Positions 17,400-28,181 are shown, counted from the stretch's first letter. The stretch is 64,000 nt of DNA from Candidatus Pararuminococcus gallinarum (GCA_904419775.1 CAJFSX010000001.1:62001-126000); one strand, 5' to 3'. Notes: a model not told the origin generated them from the letters alone. Made by a program: numbers and translations.

Positions 17400-17837
17400 T
17401 TATTTGACCTCGCCTTTCAAAAGGCTCACATATTTATGGGTCAGGGACAGTAAGGCATCCCTTTCACTCTTTTCTAATCTCTGGAACGTTCTTTTCTCCG
17501 CCTGGATGAGGGGGAAAATGACCTCTCGCATCAATTCTTTTCCCGTTTCGGTCAAGGCGATTCGCTTGTTTTTCTGGTTGCCCTCCACCGGTTTCAGCCG
17601 GATGTAGCCCTGGTTCACAAGGCTTTTCAGGGCGGAATTAATGGTCTGGGGCGGGTAATGCCAGGCGGAGCACAGTTCCCTTTGGGTATAGCCGGCGCCG
17701 TCTTCATAAAGGGAATACAACAGCCACAAGGCTGTGTCGGAAATTCCCCGTCTTTTTGCATATTGATGGTAAATCTCATCCATTTCCTTATAAAGCTGAT
17801 TAAACAGCGCAAGGGGATCACTCGTCATATTTTCCAT
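17400..17837 (-). CDS. MarR family transcriptional regulator
   Basis: Winged-helix DNA-binding protein of 146 residues. The HTH is in YTQRELCSAWHYPPQTINSAL, followed by the wing (VEGNQKNKRIALTETG) and C-terminal dimerisation helices. The ATG at 17837 has AAAGGAGGAG upstream. It precedes the MATE gene in the same transcript, the usual arrangement for a repressor that controls its own operon in response to an exporter substrate. The ligand is unknown. Confidence 0.9.
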   Translation of the reverse strand: MENMTSDPLALFNQLYKEMDEIYHQYAKRRGISDTALWLLYSLYEDGAGYTQRELCSAWHYPPQTINSALKSLVNQGYIRLKPVEGNQKNKRIALTETGKELMREVIFPLIQAEKRTFQRLEKSERDALLSLTHKYVSLLKGEVK

Positions 17838-17873
17838 CGGCTCCTCCTTTCCTTCCAGAGGCGGGCATCTGGC

Positions 17874-17902
17874 ATTATAGTCCGAAAACGGATAAAAGTC
17901 AA
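17874..17902 (-). promoter_or_regulatory. promoter of the marR-MATE operon
   Basis: On the minus strand TTGACT (17902-17897), a 17-base spacer and TATAAT (17879-17874). The consensus match is good, as expected for a promoter under repressor control. Confidence 0.75.
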
Positions 17903-18023
17903 TAGGTATCGATAGAGGGTTTCCTCCAGCTTTTGCCGCTCTATTTTTCCATCTTATCCTTGGAACCGGCGAAAATCCACCGGCCAAAGGGAGGGCAAAA
18001 ATTCACCAAAGCCCCCGTGAAGA

Positions 18024-18052
18024 TTGACAAATCCTACAAATTCCGTTATGAT
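18024..18052 (+). promoter_or_regulatory. promoter of the glycine-riboswitch transcript
   Basis: TTGACA at 18024-18029, a 17-base spacer and TATGAT at 18047-18052. Transcription would begin near 18059, just before the riboswitch. Confidence 0.75.
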
Positions 18053-18073
18053 AGAAGCTAATTGATCAAAGCC

Positions 18074-18244
18074 AGATGAAAACCGCAGGAAAACAGCGAA
18101 TGCTTGCCGAAGGAATGATACTCTCAGGCGTCCCCGGCGGGGACAGGACTGTGGTTGGATGGCGCTCTGGAGAATCCCATATCGGTGGGTGCCGAAGGTG
18201 AAAGTGGCTGATCGCCATGAATCTCTCAGGCGAAAGGACAGGGT
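18074..18244 (+). promoter_or_regulatory. tandem glycine riboswitch
   Basis: Two successive glycine aptamers can be read. The first contains GCCGAAGGAATGATACTCTC and AGGCGTCC...GGGGACAGG. The second contains CTGGAGAATCCC, GGTGCCGAAGGTGAAAG and CTCTCAGGCGAAAGGACAG. The paired GCCGAAGG and CTCTCAGGC...GGACAG cores are hallmarks of the class. It precedes a terminator at 18319-18347 and a Na+/alanine-glycine symporter gene, the usual context. The arrangement suggests premature termination controlled by glycine. Confidence 0.92.
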
Positions 18245-18318
18245 TATGGTCAAATGGCAGAAAGGCCCAGGTGAGAAAGCTGAGGGCTAAGGGCTGCCCT
18301 TTGCCGTCTGTTGTTCCG

Positions 18319-18347
18319 GAGCTGACAAATATGTCAGCTCTTTTTTT
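18319..18347 (+). terminator. riboswitch expression-platform terminator
   Basis: GAGCTGACA (18319-18327) pairs with TGTCAGCTC (18332-18340), followed by seven T. Its place between the glycine aptamers and the symporter start shows that control is by transcription attenuation. Confidence 0.88.
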
Positions 18348-18396
18348 ATGGCCCGCTTTGTTGGAGTCTCCGAAAAAAGAGGGGAGATTTATCAGT

Positions 18397-19782
18397 ATGG
18401 AAGCAATTTCACAATTTTTCGCGTCCGCCATGGACAGCGTGGATGGGGTCGTGCAGCTGATTAACAGCTGGCTTTGGGATTATGCCCTGATTTTCCTGTT
18501 GGTTGGCACCGGTATCTTTTTCACCATCCGGCTGGGCTTTGTCCAGATCCGCCGGTTCGGTACTGGCATGAAAAAACTTTTCGGCAACTTTTCCCTCCAT
18601 GGCAAGGATCAGGAAAACGGCCTCAGCTCCTTCCAGGCCCTGACCACCGCCATCGCAGCCCAGGTGGGCACCGGAAACATTGCCGGAGCCGCCACCGCCA
18701 TTGCATCCGGCGGACCTGGCGCCATCTTCTGGATGTGGCTTTCCGCCTTCTTCGGCATGGCCACCATCTACGCGGAGGCAGTACTGGCCCAAAAGACCCG
18801 GAAAGAAGAGGATGGCCAGCTTATCGGCGGCCCTGTCTACTATATCAAATATCTATTTAAAGGGAAATTCGGCAAATTCCTGGCCGGGTTCTTCTCGGTG
18901 GCCCTTATCCTGGCCCTGGGCTTTATGGGGAATATGGTCCAGTCCAATTCCATTGGCGACGCCTTCCACACCGCCTTCGGGATCCCTGCCTGGGCAGTGG
19001 GCATCTGCGTTGCCCTCATCGCCGGCTTTATCTTCCTGGGCGGCGTGAAGCGGATTGCCCGTTTTACCGAAAAAATCGTCCCCCTGATGGCTGTCTTTTA
19101 TATTGTAGGGTGCCTCATTGTCCTATTTATGAACAGCTCCGGCGTGGGAAATGCCTTCCACGACATCTTTGTAGGCGCCTTTAATCCCCAGGCGGTTATG
19201 GGCGGCGCTTTGGGCGTCGGCGTCCAGCAGGCCATGCGCTACGGCGTGGCCCGGGGCCTTTTCTCCAACGAGGCTGGCATGGGTTCTACCCCTCATGCCC
19301 ACGCCATCGCCAAGGTAAAACATCCCAGCGATCAGGGCATCATCGCCATGATGGGCGTTTTTATCGACACCTTTATTATCCTGACCCTGACCGCCCTGGT
19401 CATCCTTTCCACCGGTGTGCTGGGCAACGGCCTGACCGCGGCCCCTCTGGCTCAATCTGCCTTTGACGCCGCCTTTGGTTCCTTCGGTAAAATATTTATC
19501 GCTATCTGTATGTTCTTCTTTGCTTTCACCACCATCGTCGGCTGGTATTTCTTCGGCGAGGTCAACGTCAAAGCCCTTTTCGGCAAAAAGGCTGTTAAGT
19601 TCTACGCTGTACTGGTGATCTTCTTTGTCCTGCTGGGCTCCAGCCTCAAGGTGGATCTGGTCTGGAACCTGTCCGATATGTTTAACGGGCTTATGGTCCT
19701 GCCCAACCTGGTGGCCCTGTTGGCCGGCGCCGGCATTGTGGCTAAACTCAACAAGGACTATAACTCTTTAGGAAAGCATTAA
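18397..19782 (+). CDS. sodium:alanine/glycine symporter (AGCS family)
   Basis: Sodium-coupled amino acid carrier of 461 residues with about ten to eleven membrane helices. The family signature is seen in ALTTAIAAQVGTGNIAGAATAIASGGPGAIFW and the RYGVARGLFSNEAGMGSTPHAHA block. GGGGAG lies ten bases before the ATG at 18397; the frame continues upstream through the riboswitch and is not translated there. The glycine riboswitch upstream implies glycine as substrate or signal, either for uptake or for relief of excess glycine. Confidence 0.93.
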   Translation: MEAISQFFASAMDSVDGVVQLINSWLWDYALIFLLVGTGIFFTIRLGFVQIRRFGTGMKKLFGNFSLHGKDQENGLSSFQALTTAIAAQVGTGNIAGAATAIASGGPGAIFWMWLSAFFGMATIYAEAVLAQKTRKEEDGQLIGGPVYYIKYLFKGKFGKFLAGFFSVALILALGFMGNMVQSNSIGDAFHTAFGIPAWAVGICVALIAGFIFLGGVKRIARFTEKIVPLMAVFYIVGCLIVLFMNSSGVGNAFHDIFVGAFNPQAVMGGALGVGVQQAMRYGVARGLFSNEAGMGSTPHAHAIAKVKHPSDQGIIAMMGVFIDTFIILTLTALVILSTGVLGNGLTAAPLAQSAFDAAFGSFGKIFIAICMFFFAFTTIVGWYFFGEVNVKALFGKKAVKFYAVLVIFFVLLGSSLKVDLVWNLSDMFNGLMVLPNLVALLAGAGIVAKLNKDYNSLGKH

Positions 19783-19789
19783 ACCAAAA

Positions 19790-19829
19790 CATAAAAAGGC
19801 CGGGGGCTGAAGTCCCCGGCCTTTTTATG
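19790..19829. terminator. rho-independent terminator
   Basis: CATAAAAAGGCCGGGG and CCCCGGCCTTTTTATG form an almost perfect stem with a short loop, ending the symporter transcript. Confidence 0.88.
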
Positions 19830-19860
19830 CCTTTTATACAATGAAAAAAGAGGAAAAACA

Positions 19861-19869
19861 TGGTATAAT
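19861..19869 (+). promoter_or_regulatory. extended -10 promoter
   Basis: TGGTATAAT (TGn plus a perfect TATAAT) at 19861-19869 with no good -35 element. It lies about 95 bases before the disulfide reductase gene. Confidence 0.55.
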
Positions 19870-19965
19870 GAAAATAAATGATTTGTTAAAATTCCAAGGC
19901 TTATTTGGCAGCCAAGGATATTGGTAGACAATCCGTGGAAGCGGCTAGAAAGGAGCGTCGGATTT

Positions 19966-21657
<1,692 letters not shown>

Positions 21658-21673
21658 AGTAATTTTTCGATAG

Positions 21674-21715
21674 AAAAACTCCGGCAGCGGGACTCACCGC
21701 CGGAGTTTTCGCGTT
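21674..21715. terminator. rho-independent terminator
   Basis: AAAACTCCGGC (21675-21685) pairs with GCCGGAGTTTT (21699-21709). It follows the disulfide reductase gene. Confidence 0.75.
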
Positions 21716-21777
21716 TTTTAAATTGCTGCAACGTCTGTATTCAATCCCTTTGGCACGGTAGATGGCGCTTTGGAAAG

Positions 21778-22239
21778 CTACACCTGGGCGCAATCCATGA
21801 TTTCACCCAGCACCTGCCGGACGCTTTCATTACCATCTGTATACAACGCAATTAAATTATCCTTTTGGTATATCTTTGTGCTCAAGTCCTGGCCTTTTTC
21901 CAGGGATTGCTCCAGAAAAAGCTCCAGAGATTTCTGAGCCTGGCTGCCATCGGTAAAGTGGAAAATCATCAGCATCGGCTGCGGATTCCCCTTGCTGCAC
22001 ACAGTATACATCTCCGCCTCCTGGAAGATAGGGCCTGTGCCCTGACTTTCCAAAACAGAGCCTACCAGACCCAGGCGCCCCACCAATGTATTGTAAAGGG
22101 TCTGAGGGGTAAGTCCCTTTTCTATCCGCAGGGGGGTGGTGGAAATTTCGGGTGGATTGGATTCGGCAGCAGGCGCCGGCTCATGGCATCCGGTCAGCAG
22201 CAGGATCAGCAGTAAGGCTATAACGCTAAATTTTTTCAT
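21778..22239 (-). CDS. small lipoprotein of unknown function
   Basis: Predicted surface lipoprotein of 153 residues. The signal peptide is KKFSVIALLLILLLTGC with the lipidated Cys at the end of the LTGC lipobox, followed by a short Pro/Glu/Ser linker. The remaining region (about residues 45-150) looks like one small alpha/beta domain and I do not recognise it. AAAGGAGGGG lies six bases before the ATG at 22239. A possible TATAAT on the minus strand at 22276-22271 would drive it. It is separated from the next minus-strand gene upstream by that gene's terminator, so it is probably monocistronic. Confidence 0.75.
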   Translation of the reverse strand: MKKFSVIALLLILLLTGCHEPAPAAESNPPEISTTPLRIEKGLTPQTLYNTLVGRLGLVGSVLESQGTGPIFQEAEMYTVCSKGNPQPMLMIFHFTDGSQAQKSLELFLEQSLEKGQDLSTKIYQKDNLIALYTDGNESVRQVLGEIMDCAQV

Positions 22240-22344
22240 TCGTACCCCTCCTTTATCCATTCCCTTTTATATTATAGTGTGGCCCACAGATTTTTTTGTT
22301 GCATTCCGTGAAAAAAGAAAAAAGGGCAGAAGGAGGGGATTTTC

Positions 22345-22389
22345 AACAAAAAACAAACCCGAACCCATGATTTTCATGAGCCCGGGTTA
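22345..22389 (-). terminator. rho-independent terminator
   Basis: On the minus strand AACCCGGGCTCATG pairs with CATGGGTTCGGGTT (one mismatch or wobble region), followed by TGTTTTTTG. It ends the transcript of the SurA/PrsA-like lipoprotein gene. Confidence 0.85.
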
Positions 22390-22407
22390 AAGATTTAGAC
22401 ATTCCCT

Positions 22408-23493
22408 TTAGAAGCTAGCCTCTTTAAATTTTCTCTTCTGATAGTAATCCACCGCTTTATCATTTAAGGTGAGCTGGACATTGTTGCCCCAATCCTCGAT
22501 CTCTTTGTCAAAGTCGTCGGCTTTCAGGTCGCTGGTGAGCTGGGCCTCCAGTGCCTCCACGACGGCGTCCTCATCCTCGGTGATGTCCAGGCGCTGGAAC
22601 ACATAGTAGTAATCTATGTCTTCCACAGTACCAAACTCCCCTTCGTCTACGGCAGCCACAGCGTCCAGCAGTTCCGCCGAAACGTCGGTGCTGTCCTTGC
22701 GCAGAACGTTGATATGGGCATTCTCCTCCGCGTGGTCATGTCCATAATCGGAGGCGGTGGGCTCGTAACTCTCATCGCCCATGAGCTCCTTAATATAGTT
22801 ATCCTCGGATTCGGTGATCAGCTGGTCAAAGTCCTCGCCATCCTGGGCGCGTTTGAGATAGTCCGCCTGTTCTTCCTCTGCTGCGGCCAGCTCTTCATCG
22901 GACAGCAGCACGCCATCCGAATTGGTTCTGGGCAGCATGATGGTCTTAAATCTCAGATAGTTTTCTTCCAGTTCCTGTTTCAGTTCGTCCACAGAAAGGC
23001 CCTGGGTGCCACCCGGGGCATAGGTGTTCTGGAAGATAACGCTGCTCTTCATCTGGTTCATATAGATGGCGACGACGGAATCAGAACTGATGCCATTGGC
23101 CTCATACAGGCCGCTGTAATAGTTATACCGCTGGGTCGCCTGGTTCTCGGCGTAGGCCTCCTGCTCTTCTGCCAGGGTATAGCCCAGCTCTTCGAATTTT
23201 TCTTCCACTGCCGCATAGTTTTTCACAGCCTGGAGGGCTTTATCGTGCACCCATTCATAGCCGGTCTTGTCCTCGATCTCCTGATCCCATACCTCGCCAG
23301 CTTTATCCTCCACCAGGTCCAGCGCCTCGGTATAAGCCTCCAGACGATGGTAGAGATAGACGCCCACCGGGATGGCGTCCCCATCTTTGTCGGTGGCGAT
23401 CCAGCTGGTATCTTGACTGCCGCATCCAGCGAAGGTCAGTATGGCCATACAGGACGCCAAGACCGCGGCAAGGATTTTCTTCGCGAGTTTCAT
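22408..23493 (-). CDS. SurA/PrsA-like lipoprotein (possible foldase)
   Basis: Lipoprotein of 361 residues with a signal peptide ending LTFAGC. The mature part is highly acidic and helical. It resembles the N-terminal chaperone module of SurA/PrsA proteins (EEKFEELGYTLAEEQEAYAEN and similar segments). A parvulin isomerase core is not clear: the region around residues 215-310 is the likely place but lacks a convincing signature. GGGAGGAAA precedes the ATG at 23493. It lies downstream of mfd, but a terminator separates the two. A role in folding secreted proteins is inference. Confidence 0.65.
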   Translation of the reverse strand: MKLAKKILAAVLASCMAILTFAGCGSQDTSWIATDKDGDAIPVGVYLYHRLEAYTEALDLVEDKAGEVWDQEIEDKTGYEWVHDKALQAVKNYAAVEEKFEELGYTLAEEQEAYAENQATQRYNYYSGLYEANGISSDSVVAIYMNQMKSSVIFQNTYAPGGTQGLSVDELKQELEENYLRFKTIMLPRTNSDGVLLSDEELAAAEEEQADYLKRAQDGEDFDQLITESEDNYIKELMGDESYEPTASDYGHDHAEENAHINVLRKDSTDVSAELLDAVAAVDEGEFGTVEDIDYYYVFQRLDITEDEDAVVEALEAQLTSDLKADDFDKEIEDWGNNVQLTLNDKAVDYYQKRKFKEASF

Positions 23494-23650
23494 TTGATTT
23501 CCTCCCAGTTTCACTACATTCTTTCGCACCTAACGGTATTTTCCCCAAACATCTGGAAAATGCCGCTGATAGAATAAAATTATACACGCCTTCTGTCAAA
23601 AAGTCCACAAAAAAACATGAATTTTCCTTGTTTTTTGCTGTTGAAGTGAA

Positions 23651-23686
23651 AAACAAACAGGGCCCGGAGGCATCCGGGCCCTGTTT
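23651..23686 (-). terminator. rho-independent terminator after mfd
   Basis: On the minus strand CAGGGCCCGGA and TCCGGGCCCTG pair around TGCC, followed by TTTGTTTTT. It begins directly after the mfd stop codon. Confidence 0.9.
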
Positions 23687-26600
23687 TTATGATTCGGTGG
23701 GGGCGTCCGCCATATCCATGGCGGAAAGAATCTGCCGCATAGCCTCCAACGGCGTCTGCTGATCGGCGATTTTTACCGTCAGATAGGGCTTCTGCCCGGC
23801 GGAGAGAAGCACCCGGCCCCGCATTTGAGACACCAGGGAGCCGATCATCTTCATATCCACCCGGGAGAGGGAGAAGACGATCTCATTATTCTTCTGGGTG
23901 ATTTCGGTAATTCCCATCCGGGAGGCGGTGTTGCGCATCAGGCTGACGTCAATGAGCCCCTTCACCGAGGCCGGCGGCTCGCCGAACCGGTCGATGAGCT
24001 CATCCATTACATCCAGGCTGTCTTCATAGGTGCGGATGCCGGCGATTTTCCGGTAGACCTCGATGCGCTGGGCCTGGTTTTCGATATACCGGGGCGGGAT
24101 GTGGGCCTCGATGCGGATGTCGATAAGGCATTCCTCCACCGGGTTTTCGGGAATTTCTCCCCGCTTTTCCGCCACAGCGTCGGAGAGCAGCTTCAGGTAC
24201 ATCTCATAGCCCACGGCCTCCATATGGCCGTGCTGCTGGGCGCCCAGGATATTGCCGGCGCCTCGGATCTCCAGATCCCGCATGGCGATCCGGAACCCTG
24301 AGCCAAAGGAGGTAAATTCCCGGATGGCGGCCAGCCGTTTGGCCGCCACATCGGTGAGGACCTTGCCTTTTTGAAAGGTGAAGTAGGCGAAAGCCCGGCG
24401 GCTGGACCTGCCTACCCGGCCCCGGAGCTGGTAGAGCTGGGAAAGGCCCATCCGGTCCGCGTCCTCAATGATGAGGGTGTTGCAGTTTGGCACATCCACG
24501 CCGGTTTCGATGATAGTAGTGCAGACTAAGATGTCGATTTCATGGTCCAATAGACCCTGCCAGATGGAGGAAAGCTCCTCCTCCCCCATCTTGCCGTGGG
24601 CTACCATGATCCGGGCATCGGGCACCATCTCCTGAATCTTGGAAGCGCACCGGTCAATGGTCTCCACCCGGTTGTGGAGGTAGAACACCTGGCCGCCCCG
24701 CCGCAGCTCCCGCTTGATGGCGTCGCCAATGACCCCTCGGTTGTATTCCAGCACATAGGTCTGCACGGGATGCCGGTCGGAGGGGGCCTCCTCGATGACC
24801 GACATGTCCCGGATCCCCGACATGGCCATGGACAGGGTCCGGGGGATGGGGGTGGCCGAAAGGGTCAGCACATCCACCGTGGAGCGAAGCTCCTTAAACC
24901 GCTCCTTGTGGGCCACCCCAAAGCGCTGCTCCTCGTCGATGATGACAAGTCCCAGGTCCTTAAACCGGACGTCCTTTTGGATCAGGCGGTGGGTGCCCAC
25001 CACAATGTCCACCTCGCCCCGGCCTATTTTTCTGACAATCTCCTGCTGCTGTTTGGGAGTTTTAAACCGGGAGAGGATCTCCACATGGACGGGAAAGCCC
25101 TCCATCCGGGTCAGGATGGTGTTGTAGTGCTGCCAGGCCAGGATGGTGGTGGGCACCAGAATGGCGCACTGCTTGCCGTCCAGGACGCATTTGAAGGCGC
25201 CCCGCAGGGCCACCTCGGTTTTCCCAAAGCCCACATCCCCGCAGAGCAGCCGGTCCATGGGGACAGTGGACTGCATATCCCCTTTGATCTCCGAAATGCA
25301 CCGGAGCTGGTCGTCGGTTTCCTCATAGGGGAAGTGCTCCTCAAACTCCCGCTGCCACTCGCTGTCAGGGGAGAAGGCATAGCCTTTGACCTGCATCCGC
25401 TGGGCATAGAGCTTGATCAGCTCATCCGCCATGTCGTCCACCGCCTTTTTGACCCGGCTGCGGGTCTTCTGCCATTCGGTGGAGTTGAGCTTGTTGAGCC
25501 GGATATTGCCGTTTTCACGGGGGCCAATGTATTTATTCACCAGATCCAGCTGGGTCACCGGCACATAAAGGGTGTCGGCCCCGGCATACCGGATCTTGAT
25601 ATAGTCCTTGACCACCCCGTGGATATCCATCTTATGGATTCCCTCAAAGACGCCGATGCCGTGGGAGATGTGGACCACGTAATCCCCTGGGGTCAGATCG
25701 GCCAGGGAGCTGATCTTATCCCCCGGCGCTTTGGCCCGGCGCTTCCGCTTGGGTTCCCCCAGCCTCCGGGTGGCCGCCTGGGTGATGAGGGCGAACCGGA
25801 TGCCGGGCAGGTCAAATCCGCCGGAAAGACCGCCCTCCAGCACAAAGACCCGTCCGAAGACGATGGACTTCACATCCTCGGCAAACTCGGCGGGGATATT
25901 TTCTTTCCGCAGATCCGAGACAAGGGCCTGGGCCGCCCGGCGGGTTCCCGCCAAAACAGCCACGCAGTATTTTCGCTCCAAAAAGCTTTTCAGGTCATCG
26001 GTGAGATATTTGATTTCGCCGCTCCAGCCCGAAAGCTGGATGGCGTCAAAGTTCACCAAGATTTTCACCGGGAGCTCCGGCAGGGCCCGGGCAAAGGTCT
26101 CCAGCACCACGGTGCGCCGGGAGGCCAAAGCCTGCATCAGCTCTCCCCGCTCCAGATAAAAGCGCTCCAGCCCCCGGCAGAGGACGCCTTCCTCAAAGAG
26201 GGTCTTGAGATCTTCCTCCATCTGCCAGGAAAAATTCTTCTGGGTCTCCCGCAGCTTGATATAATCCGAGACAAAGAGAAAGCCCTCGGGCAGGTAGTCC
26301 AACAGGGTAGCCCCCCGTCCATAGGCCAGCGGCAGGAACCGGTCAAAGCTCGCAAAGCTGAGATGATCCCGCAGCCGCTGGATGTCCCGGTCGATGTTCT
26401 CCTTGGCCCCTTTCCCGGCCTTGCCCCGCTGCAGTTCCCGCAGTTTTTCCAGCTTTTCTATCAGCTCCTCAGAGGAGGAGAAGAGGACCTCCCGGGCCGG
26501 GGAGATGCTCACCCGCTCCACCGGGTCCAGCCGCCGCTGGGTCAGCACATCAAAATAGGAGAGGGTATCCACCTCATCCCCCCAAAACTCCACCCGGACC

Positions 26601-27172
26601 GGGTAGGGGCTGTCAGGGGGATAGATATCCAGAATGCCGCCCCGCAGGGAGAACTGGCACATGCCGTCTACCTGATCGGCCCGAACATAGCCTGCGCCAA
26701 TGAGCCGCTCTATAAGCTCCGGCAGCCGGTATTCCTCCCCGGAAGCGATGTCAAAGGCAAGCTCCCGGTACCGCTGGGGCGGGATGGTCAATTGGCTGAG
26801 CCCTTCCACCGAACAGAAGACCAGGGTTGTTTCCCCTTTGAGCAGCTTTCCCAGCACCGAAAGCCGGGCCTGCTCATACTCGTGGGAGACACTGTCCGCG
26901 TCCCGGTAGGTAAAATCCCGGGCGGGGTAGACAAGGGCCCTGTTATCCTCAAACAGGGCGTTCACGTCCTCGCACAGCCGAGTGGCCGCCGCCTCATCCG
27001 GGCAGAGGACCAGAGCCGGGACATCCAGATTGACGCAGGAGGCATAGATCATCAGGGCCTTGTGCACCCCGGAAAGTCCGGTGAGCACCACCGGGAACTG
27101 GGATTTTTCCACCCCCTCGATGTACTGGCGGTATTCCTCCAGGGCGGTGAGCAGCTGGGCGAAATGTTTCAT
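23687..27172 (-). CDS. mfd: transcription-repair coupling factor
   Basis: DNA translocase that removes RNA polymerase stalled at lesions and recruits UvrA, 1161 residues as usual. The N-terminal UvrB-homology region lacks helicase motifs. The RNA polymerase interaction domain begins near DYVVHISHGIGVFEGIHKM. The motor carries Walker A GDVGFGKTEVALR, the DEEQRFG box and TLSATPIPRTLSMA. Motif VI (QLRGRVGRSSRRAFAYF) and the C-terminal TRCF domain follow. The ATG has AGGAGGAG just upstream. It lies 33 bases after pth, so pth-mfd form an operon, a common Firmicutes order. Confidence 0.97.
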   Translation of the reverse strand: MKHFAQLLTALEEYRQYIEGVEKSQFPVVLTGLSGVHKALMIYASCVNLDVPALVLCPDEAAATRLCEDVNALFEDNRALVYPARDFTYRDADSVSHEYEQARLSVLGKLLKGETTLVFCSVEGLSQLTIPPQRYRELAFDIASGEEYRLPELIERLIGAGYVRADQVDGMCQFSLRGGILDIYPPDSPYPVRVEFWGDEVDTLSYFDVLTQRRLDPVERVSISPAREVLFSSSEELIEKLEKLRELQRGKAGKGAKENIDRDIQRLRDHLSFASFDRFLPLAYGRGATLLDYLPEGFLFVSDYIKLRETQKNFSWQMEEDLKTLFEEGVLCRGLERFYLERGELMQALASRRTVVLETFARALPELPVKILVNFDAIQLSGWSGEIKYLTDDLKSFLERKYCVAVLAGTRRAAQALVSDLRKENIPAEFAEDVKSIVFGRVFVLEGGLSGGFDLPGIRFALITQAATRRLGEPKRKRRAKAPGDKISSLADLTPGDYVVHISHGIGVFEGIHKMDIHGVVKDYIKIRYAGADTLYVPVTQLDLVNKYIGPRENGNIRLNKLNSTEWQKTRSRVKKAVDDMADELIKLYAQRMQVKGYAFSPDSEWQREFEEHFPYEETDDQLRCISEIKGDMQSTVPMDRLLCGDVGFGKTEVALRGAFKCVLDGKQCAILVPTTILAWQHYNTILTRMEGFPVHVEILSRFKTPKQQQEIVRKIGRGEVDIVVGTHRLIQKDVRFKDLGLVIIDEEQRFGVAHKERFKELRSTVDVLTLSATPIPRTLSMAMSGIRDMSVIEEAPSDRHPVQTYVLEYNRGVIGDAIKRELRRGGQVFYLHNRVETIDRCASKIQEMVPDARIMVAHGKMGEEELSSIWQGLLDHEIDILVCTTIIETGVDVPNCNTLIIEDADRMGLSQLYQLRGRVGRSSRRAFAYFTFQKGKVLTDVAAKRLAAIREFTSFGSGFRIAMRDLEIRGAGNILGAQQHGHMEAVGYEMYLKLLSDAVAEKRGEIPENPVEECLIDIRIEAHIPPRYIENQAQRIEVYRKIAGIRTYEDSLDVMDELIDRFGEPPASVKGLIDVSLMRNTASRMGITEITQKNNEIVFSLSRVDMKMIGSLVSQMRGRVLLSAGQKPYLTVKIADQQTPLEAMRQILSAMDMADAPTES

Positions 27173-27205
27173 GGTCTCCTCCTGTGTCGTCTTTCCGGCG
27201 GCAGG

Positions 27206-27961
27206 CTAGGCCTTGCTTTCGCCGGGATTTTCTTGAGCGGCATTCTCTGCCGGCTGGGATGGATGGGAAACCGCCGGGGCTTTGTTTTCCCGGGCGGCCC
27301 GTTTTTCCTGGGCCTTCTGCCGGCCGGTGCCGTTGTAGAGATTCATGGCCTTATCGATGTTGCCGGCCACAATCTGCTCCACCGCCCCCTGGGCCAGGAT
27401 GAAAGCGTTTTTCATAGGTTCCACTTCCTCCTTTTTAAAGCCGGAGAGAACCCAGTCGGCCAGGTCGTAATCCGGATGGGGCTTTTTCCCCACCCCAATC
27501 TTCACCCGGGGGAAATCGTCGTGGCCGGAGAGATAGATGATATTTTTAATGCCGTTGTGGCCCCCATCGGTGCCCTTCCGCCGCACCCTGATAGCCCCGG
27601 GCTCCAGAGAGATGTCGTCAAAGAGGACGACGACCCGGTCCATGGGCACCTTATAAAAGGCGGCGGCTTCGGTCACCGACTGTCCGGACAGGTTCATAAA
27701 GGTGGAGGGCTTTAAAAGAAGCACCTTTTTCCCCGAGATCACCGTCTCGCAACACAGCCCCTTGAATTTGAGCCGGTCGATTTTGCAGTGGTACTGCTCC
27801 GCAATCCGGTCAAGGGCCATAAAGCCGGTATTGTGACGGGTACCGTCATATTTGGCGCCGGGATTGCCCAGCCCCACAATAATGTATTCCACCGGGCCGG
27901 CGGGAACTGGTGGATTCTTTTGTCTTATCCGGTCAAAGAGCCGGTCCAGCATGTTTTCCAT
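27206..27961 (-). CDS. pth: peptidyl-tRNA hydrolase with terminal extensions
   Basis: Releases peptides from peptidyl-tRNA that drops off ribosomes. The core starts at residue 25 (YIIVGLGNPGAKYDGTRHNTGF), with the catalytic His43 and the Asn of GLGNPG. The Asp in VVLFDDISL and the GGHNGIKNI loop are intact. At 251 residues the protein exceeds the usual 185-200. There is an extra N-terminal segment of about 24 residues and a C-terminal tail of about 40 residues rich in Ala, Glu, Lys and Pro. AGAGAGGAAAA precedes the ATG at 27961. It is the first gene of pth-mfd. Confidence 0.95.
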   Translation of the reverse strand: MENMLDRLFDRIRQKNPPVPAGPVEYIIVGLGNPGAKYDGTRHNTGFMALDRIAEQYHCKIDRLKFKGLCCETVISGKKVLLLKPSTFMNLSGQSVTEAAAFYKVPMDRVVVLFDDISLEPGAIRVRRKGTDGGHNGIKNIIYLSGHDDFPRVKIGVGKKPHPDYDLADWVLSGFKKEEVEPMKNAFILAQGAVEQIVAGNIDKAMNLYNGTGRQKAQEKRAARENKAPAVSHPSQPAENAAQENPGESKA

Positions 27962-28036
27962 CTGTGTTTTCCTCTCTTTTTTCGTCTTTTGGGGAAAAAT
28001 CACGGCAAAATCCCCGTTTTTGCCCCACGTCAAACA

Positions 28037-28062
28037 CAGCGGGATAGCTCGCTACCCCGCTG
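28037..28062 (-). terminator. hairpin after prs, weak terminator candidate
   Basis: CAGCGGGATAGC and GCTACCCCGCTG pair almost perfectly. The following minus-strand sequence (TGTTTGACG) is only weakly T-rich. It lies in the 220-base gap between prs and pth, together with a smaller CCAGG/CCTGG hairpin near 28081-28095. It may end or attenuate the prs transcript. Confidence 0.4.
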
Positions 28063-28181
28063 GTTCTTTCTCTTCCTTGCCAGGAAAAACCTGGCTCTAT
28101 TTTTATGGCAGTCTCTAGGCTGTCCGCGCTCTCCACGGTTATGTAGAACCGGCGTCACGGCGGCATTCCTCATCGGGAAAA

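Noticed and set aside
18217-18396. N-terminal extension of the glycine/alanine symporter
   Set aside because: This frame runs through the glycine riboswitch and its terminator, which are untranslated leader.
24596-27715. A 1039-codon open frame antisense to mfd and pth
   Set aside because: It lies opposite two genes with complete conserved motifs, has no ribosome binding site, and its translation is low-complexity Gly/His/Pro/Leu sequence typical of shadow frames in GC-rich DNA.
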